Source of the DNA: Thermoplasmata archaeon
GTDB lineage: Archaea > Thermoplasmatota > Thermoplasmata > Thermoplasmatales > Thermoplasmataceae
NCBI GenBank assembly: GCA_021826795.1
Contig: JAKAYM010000056.1
Location: forward strand, 1 to 10,932
Reading direction: 5' to 3'
Length of the DNA stretch: 10,932 bases
Position numbers and translations under genes: made by a program. Under the pieces are notes generated by a model, which had not been told where the DNA came from, ran no database searches, and saw only the letters and a list, made by a program, of their open reading frames with translations. This document shows positions 1 through 6,401 of the stretch, in pieces. Each line of letters begins with the position of its first letter. Within the stretch, counting starts at the first letter, position 1.

Positions 1-395
1 CCATGACCACTTCTTAATCTTATTAGAAGAATATCAGGCTATGGATGGATTACGCTCATGGACTTTATCATCTCCATGGGAAGAGGTAAATTGAATATAA
101 TTATGAACGGCAATGGATGATCAACAGTTAAGGCCAATAAGTTATGGGCATTTGATGTGCATTGATAGCTTCAGCCATGGAGCTAAAGTATGTTTTTCCT
201 CCTGAACCGGATAAAATATTCAGTTATGTGTTACTTATAGCACTACAGTCATGACAATTCATGCATCTAATGGATGGAATAACATGATGTTTTCATGTTA
301 AAGGGCTGTATTACATCATCTGCTAGTTACACATGCGGAGAGTCTGTAATAATTATGATGTTTCTATGGATAATAATCAGAATATAAGTGTAACT
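1..395. other. Region without an intact gene; possibly decayed coding sequence
   Basis: No reading frame stays open for more than about 45 codons here, and no start plus ribosome site or TATA box marks a gene. Short stretches that read like protein occur in three different plus-strand frames: 7-120 (frame 1), 107-202 (frame 2), and about 151-254 (frame 3, with an ATG at 177 and a peptide beginning MELKYVFPPEPDKIF). This staggered pattern is what a gene broken by frameshifts and stops would leave, but I cannot match the fragments to a family, so decay is only a possibility. A partial frame open at the left edge ends at 94 and could be the tail of a gene outside the window. The last 30 bp hold the promoter of the zinc-ribbon gene. 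Confidence 0.35.
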
Positions 396-407
396 TTTAT
401 ATATAAG
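394..407 (+). promoter_or_regulatory. TATA box of the zinc-ribbon gene
   Basis: An AT-only run (tttatatata and flanks) is centred about 24 bp before the ATG at 424. That is the spacing expected when an archaeal transcript begins at or next to the start codon, so this gene is probably leaderless. No Shine-Dalgarno sequence is visible before the ATG. Confidence 0.55.
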
Positions 408-423
408 TTTTATATGCAAAGCT

Positions 424-657
424 ATGAGATGCTCAACACCAGACTGTACCGGTCAGATGGAACCGGCAGGAAATATGAATTTCATAATAAATGGATATAC
501 GAGAACAGGGGGAATGTTTCAGGGCGGCTGGAATGATCTGACCGAAACCACACAAACATTTACACTTTATAAATGCAATACGTGCGGGAAAGTCGAATTT
601 TATGAACCACAACCTGCTCAGGGTGATACAGGAGAGAAAAAGCACCATTTCCTTTAA
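424..657 (+). CDS. Small zinc-ribbon protein
   Basis: This 77-residue protein has two cysteine pairs, C3/C8 (C-x4-C) and C51/C54 (C-x2-C followed by G-K-V-E). The arrangement is that of a zinc ribbon with two knuckles bringing four cysteines onto one zinc. The 42 residues between them are rich in Gly, Thr and aromatic residues and contain a GGMFQGGW segment, suggesting a beta-rich linker. The last 15 residues are polar and end in KKHHFL, probably a flexible tail. There is no signal peptide or membrane segment. The ATG at 424 is chosen because it places the first cysteine pair at the N-terminus and lies about 24 bp after a TATA box. A longer overlapping frame from 333 has no cysteine pattern. 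The cellular role is unknown; zinc ribbons of this size bind nucleic acid or partner proteins. The gene stands alone and converges on the 923-687 gene, with 29 bp between stop codons. Confidence 0.75.
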   Translation: MRCSTPDCTGQMEPAGNMNFIINGYTRTGGMFQGGWNDLTETTQTFTLYKCNTCGKVEFYEPQPAQGDTGEKKHHFL

Positions 658-686
658 AAATTTAAAATAAATTTCAAAATAATATC

Positions 687-923
687 TTAGCGTTTAAAGT
701 AGTTTTTCTGTTCAGCACTTTCCTTTTTTTCTTTAATGGTTTTGGATGGTCTTTTAATTCCAAAAGGGTCAATACTGGTTTTTGTTTCGGATATTGAAGT
801 CTCTGGTATGCCGGTTATTTTCTGCTTACCTATTTCTATTCCATTGTTTTTTACATTCTTCAATTTAACGTTGCTTCTTACAGGTTTAATCGAATTCCTG
901 TTTCCATTATTATCTTCACTCAT
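687..923 (-). CDS. Small polar, probably disordered protein downstream of methyltransferase
   Basis: This 78-residue protein is rich in Lys, Asn, Ser, Glu and Ile, with no cysteine and almost no aromatic residues. It has no membrane segment and looks intrinsically disordered, ending in a Lys/Glu-rich tail (KEKKESAEQKNYFKR). I do not recognise the family. The start at 923 is preferred because GAGTGAT, a good match to the archaeal ribosome-binding consensus, lies 4 nt upstream; a GTG at 932 would add three residues but sits inside that motif. It begins 12 bp after the methyltransferase stop codon on the same strand, so the two are probably co-transcribed. The opposite strand carries a hydrophobic open frame (736-951), which is what the complement of a charged, AT-rich gene gives. 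It is likely a real gene given the operon position and ribosome site, but its function is unknown. Confidence 0.55.
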   Translation of the reverse strand: MSEDNNGNRNSIKPVRSNVKLKNVKNNGIEIGKQKITGIPETSISETKTSIDPFGIKRPSKTIKEKKESAEQKNYFKR

Positions 924-927
924 ATTT

Positions 928-934
928 ATCACTC
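928..934 (-). promoter_or_regulatory. Ribosome-binding site of the small polar protein
   Basis: On the minus strand the sequence GAGTGAT lies 4 nt before the ATG at 923 and just after the methyltransferase stop codon. It resembles the GGAGGTGAT consensus complementary to the end of archaeal 16S rRNA. It favours the ATG at 923 over the GTG at 932, which would overlap this motif. Confidence 0.5.
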
Positions 935-935
935 T

Positions 936-1466
936 TTATTTTATGGAGTAACTATCGAAATAATTGTACTCGAAATCCATATGCATTTCTGATATAAAAC
1001 CCGCAGTTGTAAAGATCTTATTTAGGTCTTCATGGTTTATTCGTATATTCATGGGAGGTCCCATTTCTCCCTTCTTATTGAACTCTATCAGATACACATA
1101 TACGGGTTTCTTTGAGTTTTCCTTTATGAATTTTAAAATATCCTCTCTGCAATCTATATCATGGAAAACTGTTGAGAAAAATATCTTGTTGAATCCCTTC
1201 ACATCAAGGTTACACATGTCCTCATTTATAATTTTATAGTTATTTCTTCCCCCAATATTTTTTTCTATGTATCTTATAACATCGGAGTTCTGTTCAATTA
1301 CATATACCATCCCACTAATGACCTTATCAGCAAATATTTTGCTGTAAAACCCATCTCCTGCACCCATGTCTATAATAATATCATCCGGGGCAAGTTGCAT
1401 TTTTTCGATAATCGTTTTATAGGGAATATGTTTTTCCCTGAATTCATGTATCCTTTCGTATCTCAT
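936..1466 (-). CDS. Class I SAM-dependent methyltransferase
   Basis: This 176-residue cytoplasmic protein has a complete Rossmann-type methyltransferase core. Motif I is D33-M-G-A-G-D-G39, the glycine-rich loop that binds S-adenosylmethionine. E58, at the end of the second strand (VYVIEQN), should contact the ribose hydroxyls. N81-E-D-M fits the loop that holds the adenine, and IFFSTVFHDI (95-104) is the fourth strand, where catalytic or substrate residues often sit. The C-terminal part has the GPPMNIRINHEDLNKIF...AGF arrangement (136-157) seen in the UbiE/Methyltransf_11-type group, where a helix and an 'AGF' turn precede the last hairpin. The short length means there is no separate substrate domain, so the substrate (small molecule, quinone or metalloid) cannot be told. 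It starts leaderless about 27 bp after a TATA-like box and is followed closely by the small polar protein gene. Confidence 0.85.
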   Translation of the reverse strand: MRYERIHEFREKHIPYKTIIEKMQLAPDDIIIDMGAGDGFYSKIFADKVISGMVYVIEQNSDVIRYIEKNIGGRNNYKIINEDMCNLDVKGFNKIFFSTVFHDIDCREDILKFIKENSKKPVYVYLIEFNKKGEMGPPMNIRINHEDLNKIFTTAGFISEMHMDFEYNYFDSYSIK

Positions 1467-1486
1467 ATATTAACCAATAATCATTC

Positions 1487-1498
1487 CATATTTTAATA
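1487..1498 (-). promoter_or_regulatory. TATA box of the methyltransferase unit
   Basis: The minus-strand sequence tattaaaatat is centred about 27 bp before the ATG at 1466, the normal archaeal TATA-to-start distance for a leaderless transcript. It lies in the 72-bp gap between the methyltransferase gene and the stop codon of the upstream minus-strand gene at 1539, so the methyltransferase probably has its own promoter. Confidence 0.45.
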
Positions 1499-1538
1499 TT
1501 TCCTGTTTCCGGAGAACATATATTATTGGACTTAATAT

Positions 1539-2168
1539 TCATCTGTCAATCATTTTTGCAGAAATGATTTTAAATGCGTCTGTAAGGTCCTTTTCATCCA
1601 GTACTATTATAGTATCACGGTAAAAGGAAATTATATGCATGATATTGATTCCTGCCCTGTATAAGAGAGAGGTTATAAAATTAACATATCCCTTTGTAAT
1701 TTCTATTTCATCAGGGCTAATTATGGTCAGCTGTCCAAGGTCCTTTCTGTATTCTATGATCTGTTCATTAGAAAAAAAATTGGAGAAACCGGACACCGTC
1801 TGGTTATCGCCCAGAATGGAAAAGCAGTTTATGGTTTCTACAAGATTTACTGAATTCAATTTTTTCAGGTTACCTATAATTCCGGTAATTATTTTCAGTG
1901 TATCATAGTTCTTTTTTATGACAATAATGGCAATATTTGAGGACATTTCCAGATTAGACCTATCAAGAATTTCAGTTGTATATGAAGGCAAATCGTTATT
2001 TTTATATCTCTTTAAGGCAGCCACTGCAGCATCAAAATCGTCTACAGACGTTTTATTCACAATTTCCCTTGCAAGTGCTGAAATATTAATCAATCCACGG
2101 GCCATATAATCTTTTATTTCTGGATGTTCATTAATGTAAGTTCTGACAATCTCGGCAGTATTAACCAT
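1539..2168 (-). CDS. Archaeal regulator-like protein with N-terminal helical module and ACT-like C-terminus
   Basis: The 209-residue protein begins with a helical module (about residues 1-55) carrying YINEHPEIKDYMARGLINIS followed by ALAREI and, further on, DAAVAALKRY. I associate this 'ARGLIN.SALAR ... ALRRY' pattern with a widespread archaeal family that joins such a module to ACT-type ligand-binding domains. The rest alternates beta strands and helices. The end, with GINIMHIISFYRDTIIVLDE followed by KDLTDAFKII (about 177-206), closely resembles the final strand and helix of an aspartokinase-type ACT domain. ACT domains commonly sense amino acids, so a regulatory role in amino-acid metabolism is a reasonable inference, but the ligand and target are unknown. 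The frame is open upstream to 2285, but the ATG at 2168 gives the family-like N-terminus and lies about 27 bp from an AT-rich TATA candidate. It is divergent from the NOG1 gene, 83 bp away. Confidence 0.65.
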   Translation of the reverse strand: MVNTAEIVRTYINEHPEIKDYMARGLINISALAREIVNKTSVDDFDAAVAALKRYKNNDLPSYTTEILDRSNLEMSSNIAIIVIKKNYDTLKIITGIIGNLKKLNSVNLVETINCFSILGDNQTVSGFSNFFSNEQIIEYRKDLGQLTIISPDEIEITKGYVNFITSLLYRAGINIMHIISFYRDTIIVLDEKDLTDAFKIISAKMIDR

Positions 2169-2187
2169 TTTATGGTATATCAACATA

Positions 2188-2208
2188 TTGTTAAAATAAT
2201 TTATTAAT
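2188..2208. promoter_or_regulatory. AT-rich promoter region of a divergent gene pair
   Basis: The 83-bp gap between the ATG of the minus-strand ACT-like gene (2168) and the plus-strand NOG1 start (2252) contains the AT run ttgttaaaataatttatta. Its minus-strand part (attttaa, about 27 bp from 2168) suits as a TATA box for the ACT-like gene. For NOG1, a second candidate is ggatatta at 2223-2230, about 25 bp before the ATG at 2252. If NOG1 instead started at 2216, this AT-rich run would serve both directions. Confidence 0.4.
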
Positions 2209-2251
2209 TCATACAATGAAAAGGATATTAACCACTTTGAAATGGGGTTAT

Positions 2252-3235
2252 ATGTTTGATTATATACCCACAGTGCTGAGATCACAGGAAATTATAGACA
2301 AATCATTTCATAAGGCGTCAAACATTGTGGAGCCATACTACCCTAAAAAGGAAACAAAAATTCGGAAGGAAATTACAGATAGAATATCAACCATAGAAAG
2401 CATTTCAACAGGGCATCTTGATAAGATAATTAGAAAATTCCCCACAATAGAAACATTACATCCTTTTTACTTTGATTTAATAGACCTGATGTTCGATGTG
2501 GATAAGTATAAGCTGAGCCTGGGTAATGTACAGTGGACAACGGATAAGATAAAAGATTTCAGTACAATTTATATTAAAAAATTGAAGGGTGCTAAAACCA
2601 TCAATGATATGAATAGCATCATGAAAGCATACTACGGGAGATTTTCCTCCCTGATAAAGAATATTAATCCCGACCTATTATACCTTGGAGAATGCAGGAA
2701 TTACCTCAGAAGGCTGCCCGGAATCATAACAGATATTCCCACATTCATAATTGCAGGAATTCCAAACTCTGGAAAGAGTTCGCTGATACAGAAACTCACC
2801 GGGACTTCTCCCGAAATTGCCAGTTATCCATTTACTACAAAGGAGATCCTACTGGGTTATAAAAATATTGAAAACTGGCGTGTCCAGTTTATAGATACCC
2901 CAGGAATTCTGGACAGGCCCATGGATAAAAGAAACGATATAGAGAAAAAGGCTATAATTGCCCTTTCCAAAATAGAAGGAACTATACTATTTCTGTTTGA
3001 TTACTCCAGCACTTCAAAATATACAGAAGAAGAGCAGAACAATCTTTACAGGGAAATATCTGAAACATTCCCAAACAGGATTATCAGGATACAGACTAAG
3101 ATAGATATCAGTGAAAGACGTGAGGATATCTGTATATCATCTGTGGCAGCACCGGGATTGAAGGAACTTGATAGTGTAGTTATTTCAGAGGTGGAAAATT
3201 TTTATGCAACAAGAAATAAGGAAGCAGGTTATTAA
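2252..3235 (+). CDS. NOG1-type ribosome-assembly GTPase
   Basis: This 327-residue protein matches the short archaeal NOG1 family, OBG-related GTPases that in eukaryotes act in 60S subunit assembly; the archaeal forms are presumed to do the same for the large ribosomal subunit. An N-terminal helical domain of about 160 residues begins [19 protein letters not shown]. The GTPase domain follows: P-loop G169-I-P-N-S-G-K-S176 (G1), F-T-T-K-E near 194 (G2), D215-T-P-G218 (G3), T282-K-I-D285 (G4) and S-S-V-A-A near 296 (G5). The G4 has Thr in place of the usual Asn of NKxD. The start at 2252 is preferred because MFDYIP fits the family's usual N-terminus and a TATA-like box lies about 25 bp before it; an in-frame ATG at 2216 would add 12 residues. 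The 3' end overlaps glutamyl-tRNA synthetase by 32 bp, so the two are translated from one message. Confidence 0.9.
   Translation: MFDYIPTVLRSQEIIDKSFHKASNIVEPYYPKKETKIRKEITDRISTIESISTGHLDKIIRKFPTIETLHPFYFDLIDLMFDVDKYKLSLGNVQWTTDKIKDFSTIYIKKLKGAKTINDMNSIMKAYYGRFSSLIKNINPDLLYLGECRNYLRRLPGIITDIPTFIIAGIPNSGKSSLIQKLTGTSPEIASYPFTTKEILLGYKNIENWRVQFIDTPGILDRPMDKRNDIEKKAIIALSKIEGTILFLFDYSSTSKYTEEEQNNLYREISETFPNRIIRIQTKIDISERREDICISSVAAPGLKELDSVVISEVENFYATRNKEAGY
3188..3194 (+). promoter_or_regulatory. Ribosome-binding site of gltX inside the NOG1 gene
   Basis: GAGGTGG lies 9 nt before the ATG at 3204, within the last codons of the NOG1 gene. It is a strong match to the archaeal Shine-Dalgarno consensus and supports the overlapping start of glutamyl-tRNA synthetase. 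Internal genes of Thermoplasmatales operons use such sites even though first genes are often leaderless. Confidence 0.65.
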
Positions 3236-4847
3236 AAACGCATATTTACACGATGGAAAGGCAGATGCATCATCTGTAGTTGGAAAACTAATTTCCATAA
3301 ATCCTGAAATAAGGAAGGATATGAAAAATGTAATGAAATCAATTCAGGAATACGTAAATGAAGTAAATTCAATGACACATGATCAGATTGAAGAGATTGT
3401 CAATACTGAATATCCGGACATAATGATAAAGGAAAAGAAAGAAGAAAAACACAGGCTTCCGGACCTGCCCAATGTAAAGGGTGGTGTAATCATGAGAATG
3501 GCCCCTTCACCATCAGGCCCACTGCACATAGGCCATTCCAGAATGGCAATTCTTAATGATGAGTATGTAAAACGCTATGGTGGAAAGCTTATACTCAGAA
3601 TTGAGGATACAAATCCTGCAAATATAGATTCCGATGCATATCAGCTTATACCAGAAGATCTGAAATGGCTTGGTGTAAATGTAGGAGAGACAGTTATACA
3701 GTCCTCCAGAATGGAATTTTATTATTCTGAAGCAAAAAGAATGATTTCAGAAGGTTATATGTATGCAATCGAGGAGAACCAGCAGGAATTCCATGATCTC
3801 AAATTGAACAAAGTTCCGGTCAAGGAAAGGGACGCAGATCCGTCATATAGTCTAGAGAAGTTTGACAGGATGATTTCCGGTTATTATTCAGATGGCCAGG
3901 CAGCACTGGTAATGAAAACAGAAATAGATCATCCTAATCCATCTATCAGGGACTGGATAGCCTTCAGAATAAACACTCATGAACATCCCCGTACAGGTAC
4001 CAGATACGTTGCATATCCGACCATGAACTTCTCGGTCTCAATTGATGATCATTATCTGGGGCTCACGCATGTTATAAGGGGCATAGACCATCTTGTAAAC
4101 ACTGAAAAGCAGAAATATGTATTCAAATACAATAAATGGAATATACCTGAATACTTCCATTACGGGTTTATAACAATTCCATATACGATTCTGAAAACCA
4201 CAATTATAAAGGAGGGAATAAGGTCAGGGAAATATTCCGGATGGGATGATATACGCCTGGGTACCCTAATGGCACTGAAAAAGAGGGGTTACAATCCAGA
4301 AACATTCAGAAATTACTGGATAAGTTCCGGAATGAATAAAAACAACGCCACATTTTCATGGGAGATTTTCAACTCCATGGATCGAGAAATAATAGATAAC
4401 GATACAGAAAGATATTCCTTTGTACCGGAACCGGTAGTGCAGCATATAAGAAATCCTTTGGAATTAAAAAGCCATGCTATGCTGCATCCACAGAATCCGG
4501 AAAGAGGATTCAGGGAATATACATTAGAACCTGATGCAAGCATATATTTTCCCGCAAAGGATATGCTGGAAATAGCAGAGGGGGAAACCATAAGATTGAA
4601 AGATCTCTGTGTTGCCCAGAAGGTGAATGATAGAATAGTTTATTCTGATTATGAACCAAAGGAGAGAGTTAAAATTATTCAATGGGCCCCTGAAAATTCT
4701 ATAGAAATATCTATTTACCATCCTGATGGCACCGCCGATAAAGGCATGCTCGAGCCACTTGCCACAGGGAAAAATAAGGTAGTCCAGCTGGAGCGATATG
4801 GTTACGTTAATTTACTGGGAGATAAAGGATATTTTCTCCATAAATAA
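3204..4847 (+). CDS. gltX: Glutamyl-tRNA synthetase, archaeal type
   Basis: This 547-residue class Ib aminoacyl-tRNA synthetase attaches glutamate to tRNA in the cytoplasm. The archaeal N-terminal extension ([20 protein letters not shown]) leads to the Rossmann catalytic domain, with [14 protein letters not shown] (HIGH at 108-111) and RIEDTNP (132-138) for glutamate and ATP binding. The connective region runs to RDWIAFRI (249-256), then [19 protein letters not shown] (279-297). [10 protein letters not shown] (345-354) follows the catalytic loop, and the C-terminal half is the beta-barrel anticodon-binding region of the archaeal/GlnRS-like type. Length is normal. Two oddities are visible. The loop before SGWDD reads [12 protein letters not shown], so the second lysine of KMSKS is not at its usual place. 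The zinc-site segment (about 186-210, [10 protein letters not shown]...VPVKERD) has none of the usual cysteines. The only cysteine in the protein is in DLCVAQ, well outside this site. The start has a good ribosome site and overlaps NOG1 by 32 bp. Confidence 0.93.
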   Translation: MQQEIRKQVIKNAYLHDGKADASSVVGKLISINPEIRKDMKNVMKSIQEYVNEVNSMTHDQIEEIVNTEYPDIMIKEKKEEKHRLPDLPNVKGGVIMRMAPSPSGPLHIGHSRMAILNDEYVKRYGGKLILRIEDTNPANIDSDAYQLIPEDLKWLGVNVGETVIQSSRMEFYYSEAKRMISEGYMYAIEENQQEFHDLKLNKVPVKERDADPSYSLEKFDRMISGYYSDGQAALVMKTEIDHPNPSIRDWIAFRINTHEHPRTGTRYVAYPTMNFSVSIDDHYLGLTHVIRGIDHLVNTEKQKYVFKYNKWNIPEYFHYGFITIPYTILKTTIIKEGIRSGKYSGWDDIRLGTLMALKKRGYNPETFRNYWISSGMNKNNATFSWEIFNSMDREIIDNDTERYSFVPEPVVQHIRNPLELKSHAMLHPQNPERGFREYTLEPDASIYFPAKDMLEIAEGETIRLKDLCVAQKVNDRIVYSDYEPKERVKIIQWAPENSIEISIYHPDGTADKGMLEPLATGKNKVVQLERYGYVNLLGDKGYFLHK

Positions 4848-4941
4848 ATTTTAAGTCTCCACATCAGATTACCGGTATATAAAAATCTAGATGAATATTA
4901 AGATAGAATGTATAAGAAAGAAAATTGATAATTTATCATGT

Positions 4942-5082
4942 TTATTTTTCTGTCTTATTTATCATTCTTTCTACAAGACTGCTTCCTAGGCTATTTGTAT
5001 AACCTTTGTATATAACATATCCTGCAGAAAACACAGCTATTATGATAGCAATGGGAGCGAATATACAGTGGATTAAAACACT
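4942..5082 (-). other. Possible gene remnant or unannotated small membrane protein
   Basis: The minus strand is open for 46 codons before a stop at 4942-4944. The translation contains the hydrophobic run FAPIAIIIAVFSAGYVIY, which would span a membrane, followed by a polar tail ending in LVERMINKTEK. This is typical of the C-terminal anchor of a membrane protein. There is no ATG before the hydrophobic run; the only usual alternative start is a GTG at 5034 that would remove most of it. AT-rich sequence at about 5086-5110 could act as a minus-strand TATA box. It may be the 3' remnant of a lost gene, a small protein with a non-standard start, or chance. Confidence 0.25.
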
Positions 5083-5161
5083 AAATTAATAAAATATATC
5101 TTATATTTATAAAAAACAATTTTATATTCCAATATAATGCTGCACCACGAAAGAAAATGGT

Positions 5162-5184
5162 ACAGGAATAATACTGTTTCCTGT
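5162..5184. repeat. Short inverted repeat (possible hairpin)
   Basis: ACAGGAA (5162-5168) pairs perfectly with TTCCTGT (5178-5184) around a 9-nt loop. It sits in the gltX-to-5338 spacer in a locally less AT-rich patch, and a second short pairing (ACCAC near 5144 with GTGGT near 5183) is possible as an alternative. It could be part of a small RNA, a protein-binding site or a chance pairing. Confidence 0.3.
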
Positions 5185-5337
5185 GGTTTAGCTCTAAAAA
5201 TAATGTAGATATACATTAGAACCCATTAATTCATTCAAATTTATCCTTAGGTGATACCATATTAAATAATAGAATGAATATAAGTCTATAGATTATAAAA
5301 CAAAAAATCATAAATCCTAAATTGCAATACAAAACCT

Positions 5338-5577
5338 ATGAAAACCGACGATCAGAGAAATGTAATATGCGGTGGCGACCCGGAAAACTATCTGAAAGCC
5401 TACTTAAAAGGTCTTTACTTTGATCTTGATGATGGAGATGAAATTAAAGTAATATTTCGGGCTGAAAAATTTCCATTTGATAATAAAAAGTTTGATCAAA
5501 TGGTAAGAGCGGCTAAGTTAAAACTTTCTGATTATAAAGATACAGGAAGCGAAAAGGAATTGGTTATCAATAAATAA
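5338..5577 (+). CDS. Small hypothetical protein with a weak Alba-like pattern
   Basis: This 79-residue soluble protein, rich in Asp, Lys and Glu, has no membrane segment and a single cysteine (C11). I do not recognise it with confidence. A weak hand alignment to the Alba chromatin-protein fold is possible: R-N-V-I-C-G-G-D-P-E-N-Y-L-K-A (7-21) follows the family's N-V-x-x-x-G-x-x-P-x-x-N-Y-x-x-A. G-D-E-I-K-V-I-F-R-A (33-42) follows its G-x-x-E-I-x-I-K-A-R, and F-D-Q-M-V-R-A-A comes where the second helix would be. The lysine pair that contacts DNA in Alba is not present (Asp-Pro instead), and the protein ends before the last Alba strand would be complete, so any relation is speculative. The ATG is preceded by AT-rich TATA candidates 25-45 bp upstream and no clear ribosome site. 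Its stop codon lies 1 bp from the stop of the convergent gene at 5579. Confidence 0.6.
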   Translation: MKTDDQRNVICGGDPENYLKAYLKGLYFDLDDGDEIKVIFRAEKFPFDNKKFDQMVRAAKLKLSDYKDTGSEKELVINK

Positions 5578-5578
5578 T

Positions 5579-6271
5579 CTAGACTTTTCCCGTATTAGTT
5601 CCAAGTAAGATGGCAATTTTATAAAGAAATAAATGGTCATCGCTTCCCTGAATAATGCCGCAGCAGAGTTTTTTATTAAATCTAAATCTGAAAATTTTCA
5701 GTCTGTTATATACAATTGTACGATTAATAATCTCTTTCCCAAATGAAAGAGTCTCCCTGAAGGATTTTGTTTCCCTTGATATTTCCGCATCTATAATAAA
5801 ATAGGAAGCATCAGGAATGATATTATCGTAATACTTATTATTATCATCATAATTTTTGATAAACTTCAATTTATCCACCATATGCACCGATGCCGCAAGG
5901 ATGTGCTTTACTGAACATGTATTAAAAATTCTAACCTTAACATTACCTTCTTTACCGGAAAAATAGTTTTTGTCAGCAATAAAGATATATGCTTTTTTGT
6001 TTCTTATTTCTATCCTGTTGAAACCTAAATGCCCGTAACTATCATATACAAAGCCCAGAGGCAGGTAATCAACCTTATTTACAGGGTCATGCAGCAATGG
6101 CCAATATTTTATACTGTGGAATGTATGCCTGAATTTTAGAGCAACATTTCTGATATTGGCTGTTGAGTTTTTATTATACACCTCAATAATTTTTTTTATA
6201 TAGTCCTCAGAATTTTGTCCTGTAAAAATTCCTGTCGATATATCCCACCCATTAGAAATAATATGATCCAT
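5579..6271 (-). CDS. Hypothetical protein, 230 residues
   Basis: I do not recognise this protein. It is soluble-looking, with no signal peptide or membrane span, basic, and rich in Ile, Asn, Lys, Tyr and Phe. Alternating hydrophobic stretches such as NKKAYIFIADKNYF and VKVRIFNTC in the middle, and RTIVYNRLKIFRFRFNKK near 183-200, suggest a mixed alpha/beta fold with several strands. The three cysteines include a C-C pair near residues 203-204, and the end is GTNTGKV. Codon use is more AT-rich than in the flanking gyrase and GluRS genes. The ATG at 6271 follows an AT-rich TATA-like stretch (tagtatataatttatat, minus strand, 6276-6292). It diverges from gyrB across a 130-bp gap and converges on the 5338 gene with a 1-bp gap between stop codons. 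The long uninterrupted frame and promoter support a real gene, but no function can be given. Confidence 0.7.
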   Translation of the reverse strand: MDHIISNGWDISTGIFTGQNSEDYIKKIIEVYNKNSTANIRNVALKFRHTFHSIKYWPLLHDPVNKVDYLPLGFVYDSYGHLGFNRIEIRNKKAYIFIADKNYFSGKEGNVKVRIFNTCSVKHILAASVHMVDKLKFIKNYDDNNKYYDNIIPDASYFIIDAEISRETKSFRETLSFGKEIINRTIVYNRLKIFRFRFNKKLCCGIIQGSDDHLFLYKIAILLGTNTGKV

Positions 6272-6366
6272 TCATCCATATAAATTATATACTAAAACAT
6301 TTTACTATCCAGAAAAATAGATAATTTTATAGAATATTCAGATTAAGAATTGAACATGGACATAAA

Positions 6367-6378
6367 CCTTATAATTAT
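6367..6378 (+). promoter_or_regulatory. TATA box of the gyrBA operon
   Basis: The sequence ccttataattat is centred about 29 bp before the ATG of gyrB at 6402. This is the usual archaeal TATA-to-start distance for a transcript with little or no leader, and no Shine-Dalgarno sequence precedes this ATG. A palindrome gaatattc lies upstream at 6332-6339, but its significance is unknown. Confidence 0.55.
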
Positions 6379-6401
6379 ATGTTGTATTATACTTAGATAC
6401 T

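Larger units (their letters stand above)
4848..5337. other. 490-bp AT-rich intergenic region
   Basis: No gene of ordinary length is present. The 5' part holds T-rich runs (4941-4960, tttatttttc and following) that could end the NOG1-gltX transcript. On the minus strand, 5082-4942 is open and reads like the end of a membrane protein (separate entry). A 7-bp perfect stem lies at 5162-5184 (separate entry). An 8-bp inverted repeat, ATTCATTC at 5229-5236 and GAATGAAT at 5272-5279, encloses a ribosome-site-like TTAGGTGAT (5248-5255) that has no credible gene after it. The last 50 bp contain TATA-like sequences (attataaaac near 5293-5300 and tcataaat near 5308-5315) that could serve the gene at 5338. 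No tRNA is seen. Confidence 0.5.

Noticed and set aside
333..536. Plus-strand ORF of 67 codons overlapping the zinc-ribbon gene in another frame
   Set aside because: It lacks the cysteine pattern and a promoter at the right distance; the 424 frame has both a zinc-ribbon signature and a TATA box.
736..951. Hydrophobic plus-strand ORF of 71 codons resembling a membrane protein
   Set aside because: It is the complement of the Lys/Asn-rich 923-687 gene; AT-rich charged codons give hydrophobic antisense frames. The minus-strand frame has a ribosome site and operon context.
2169..2285. Upstream extension of the minus-strand ACT-like gene to an ATG at 2285
   Set aside because: The extension would run across the NOG1 start region and adds 39 residues not expected for the family; the ATG at 2168 gives the typical N-terminus.
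4891..4989. Plus-strand 32-codon ORF after a TATA-like box downstream of gltX
   Set aside because: The TATA-like run is only about 14 bp from the ATG, too close for an archaeal leaderless start, and the peptide has no recognisable character.
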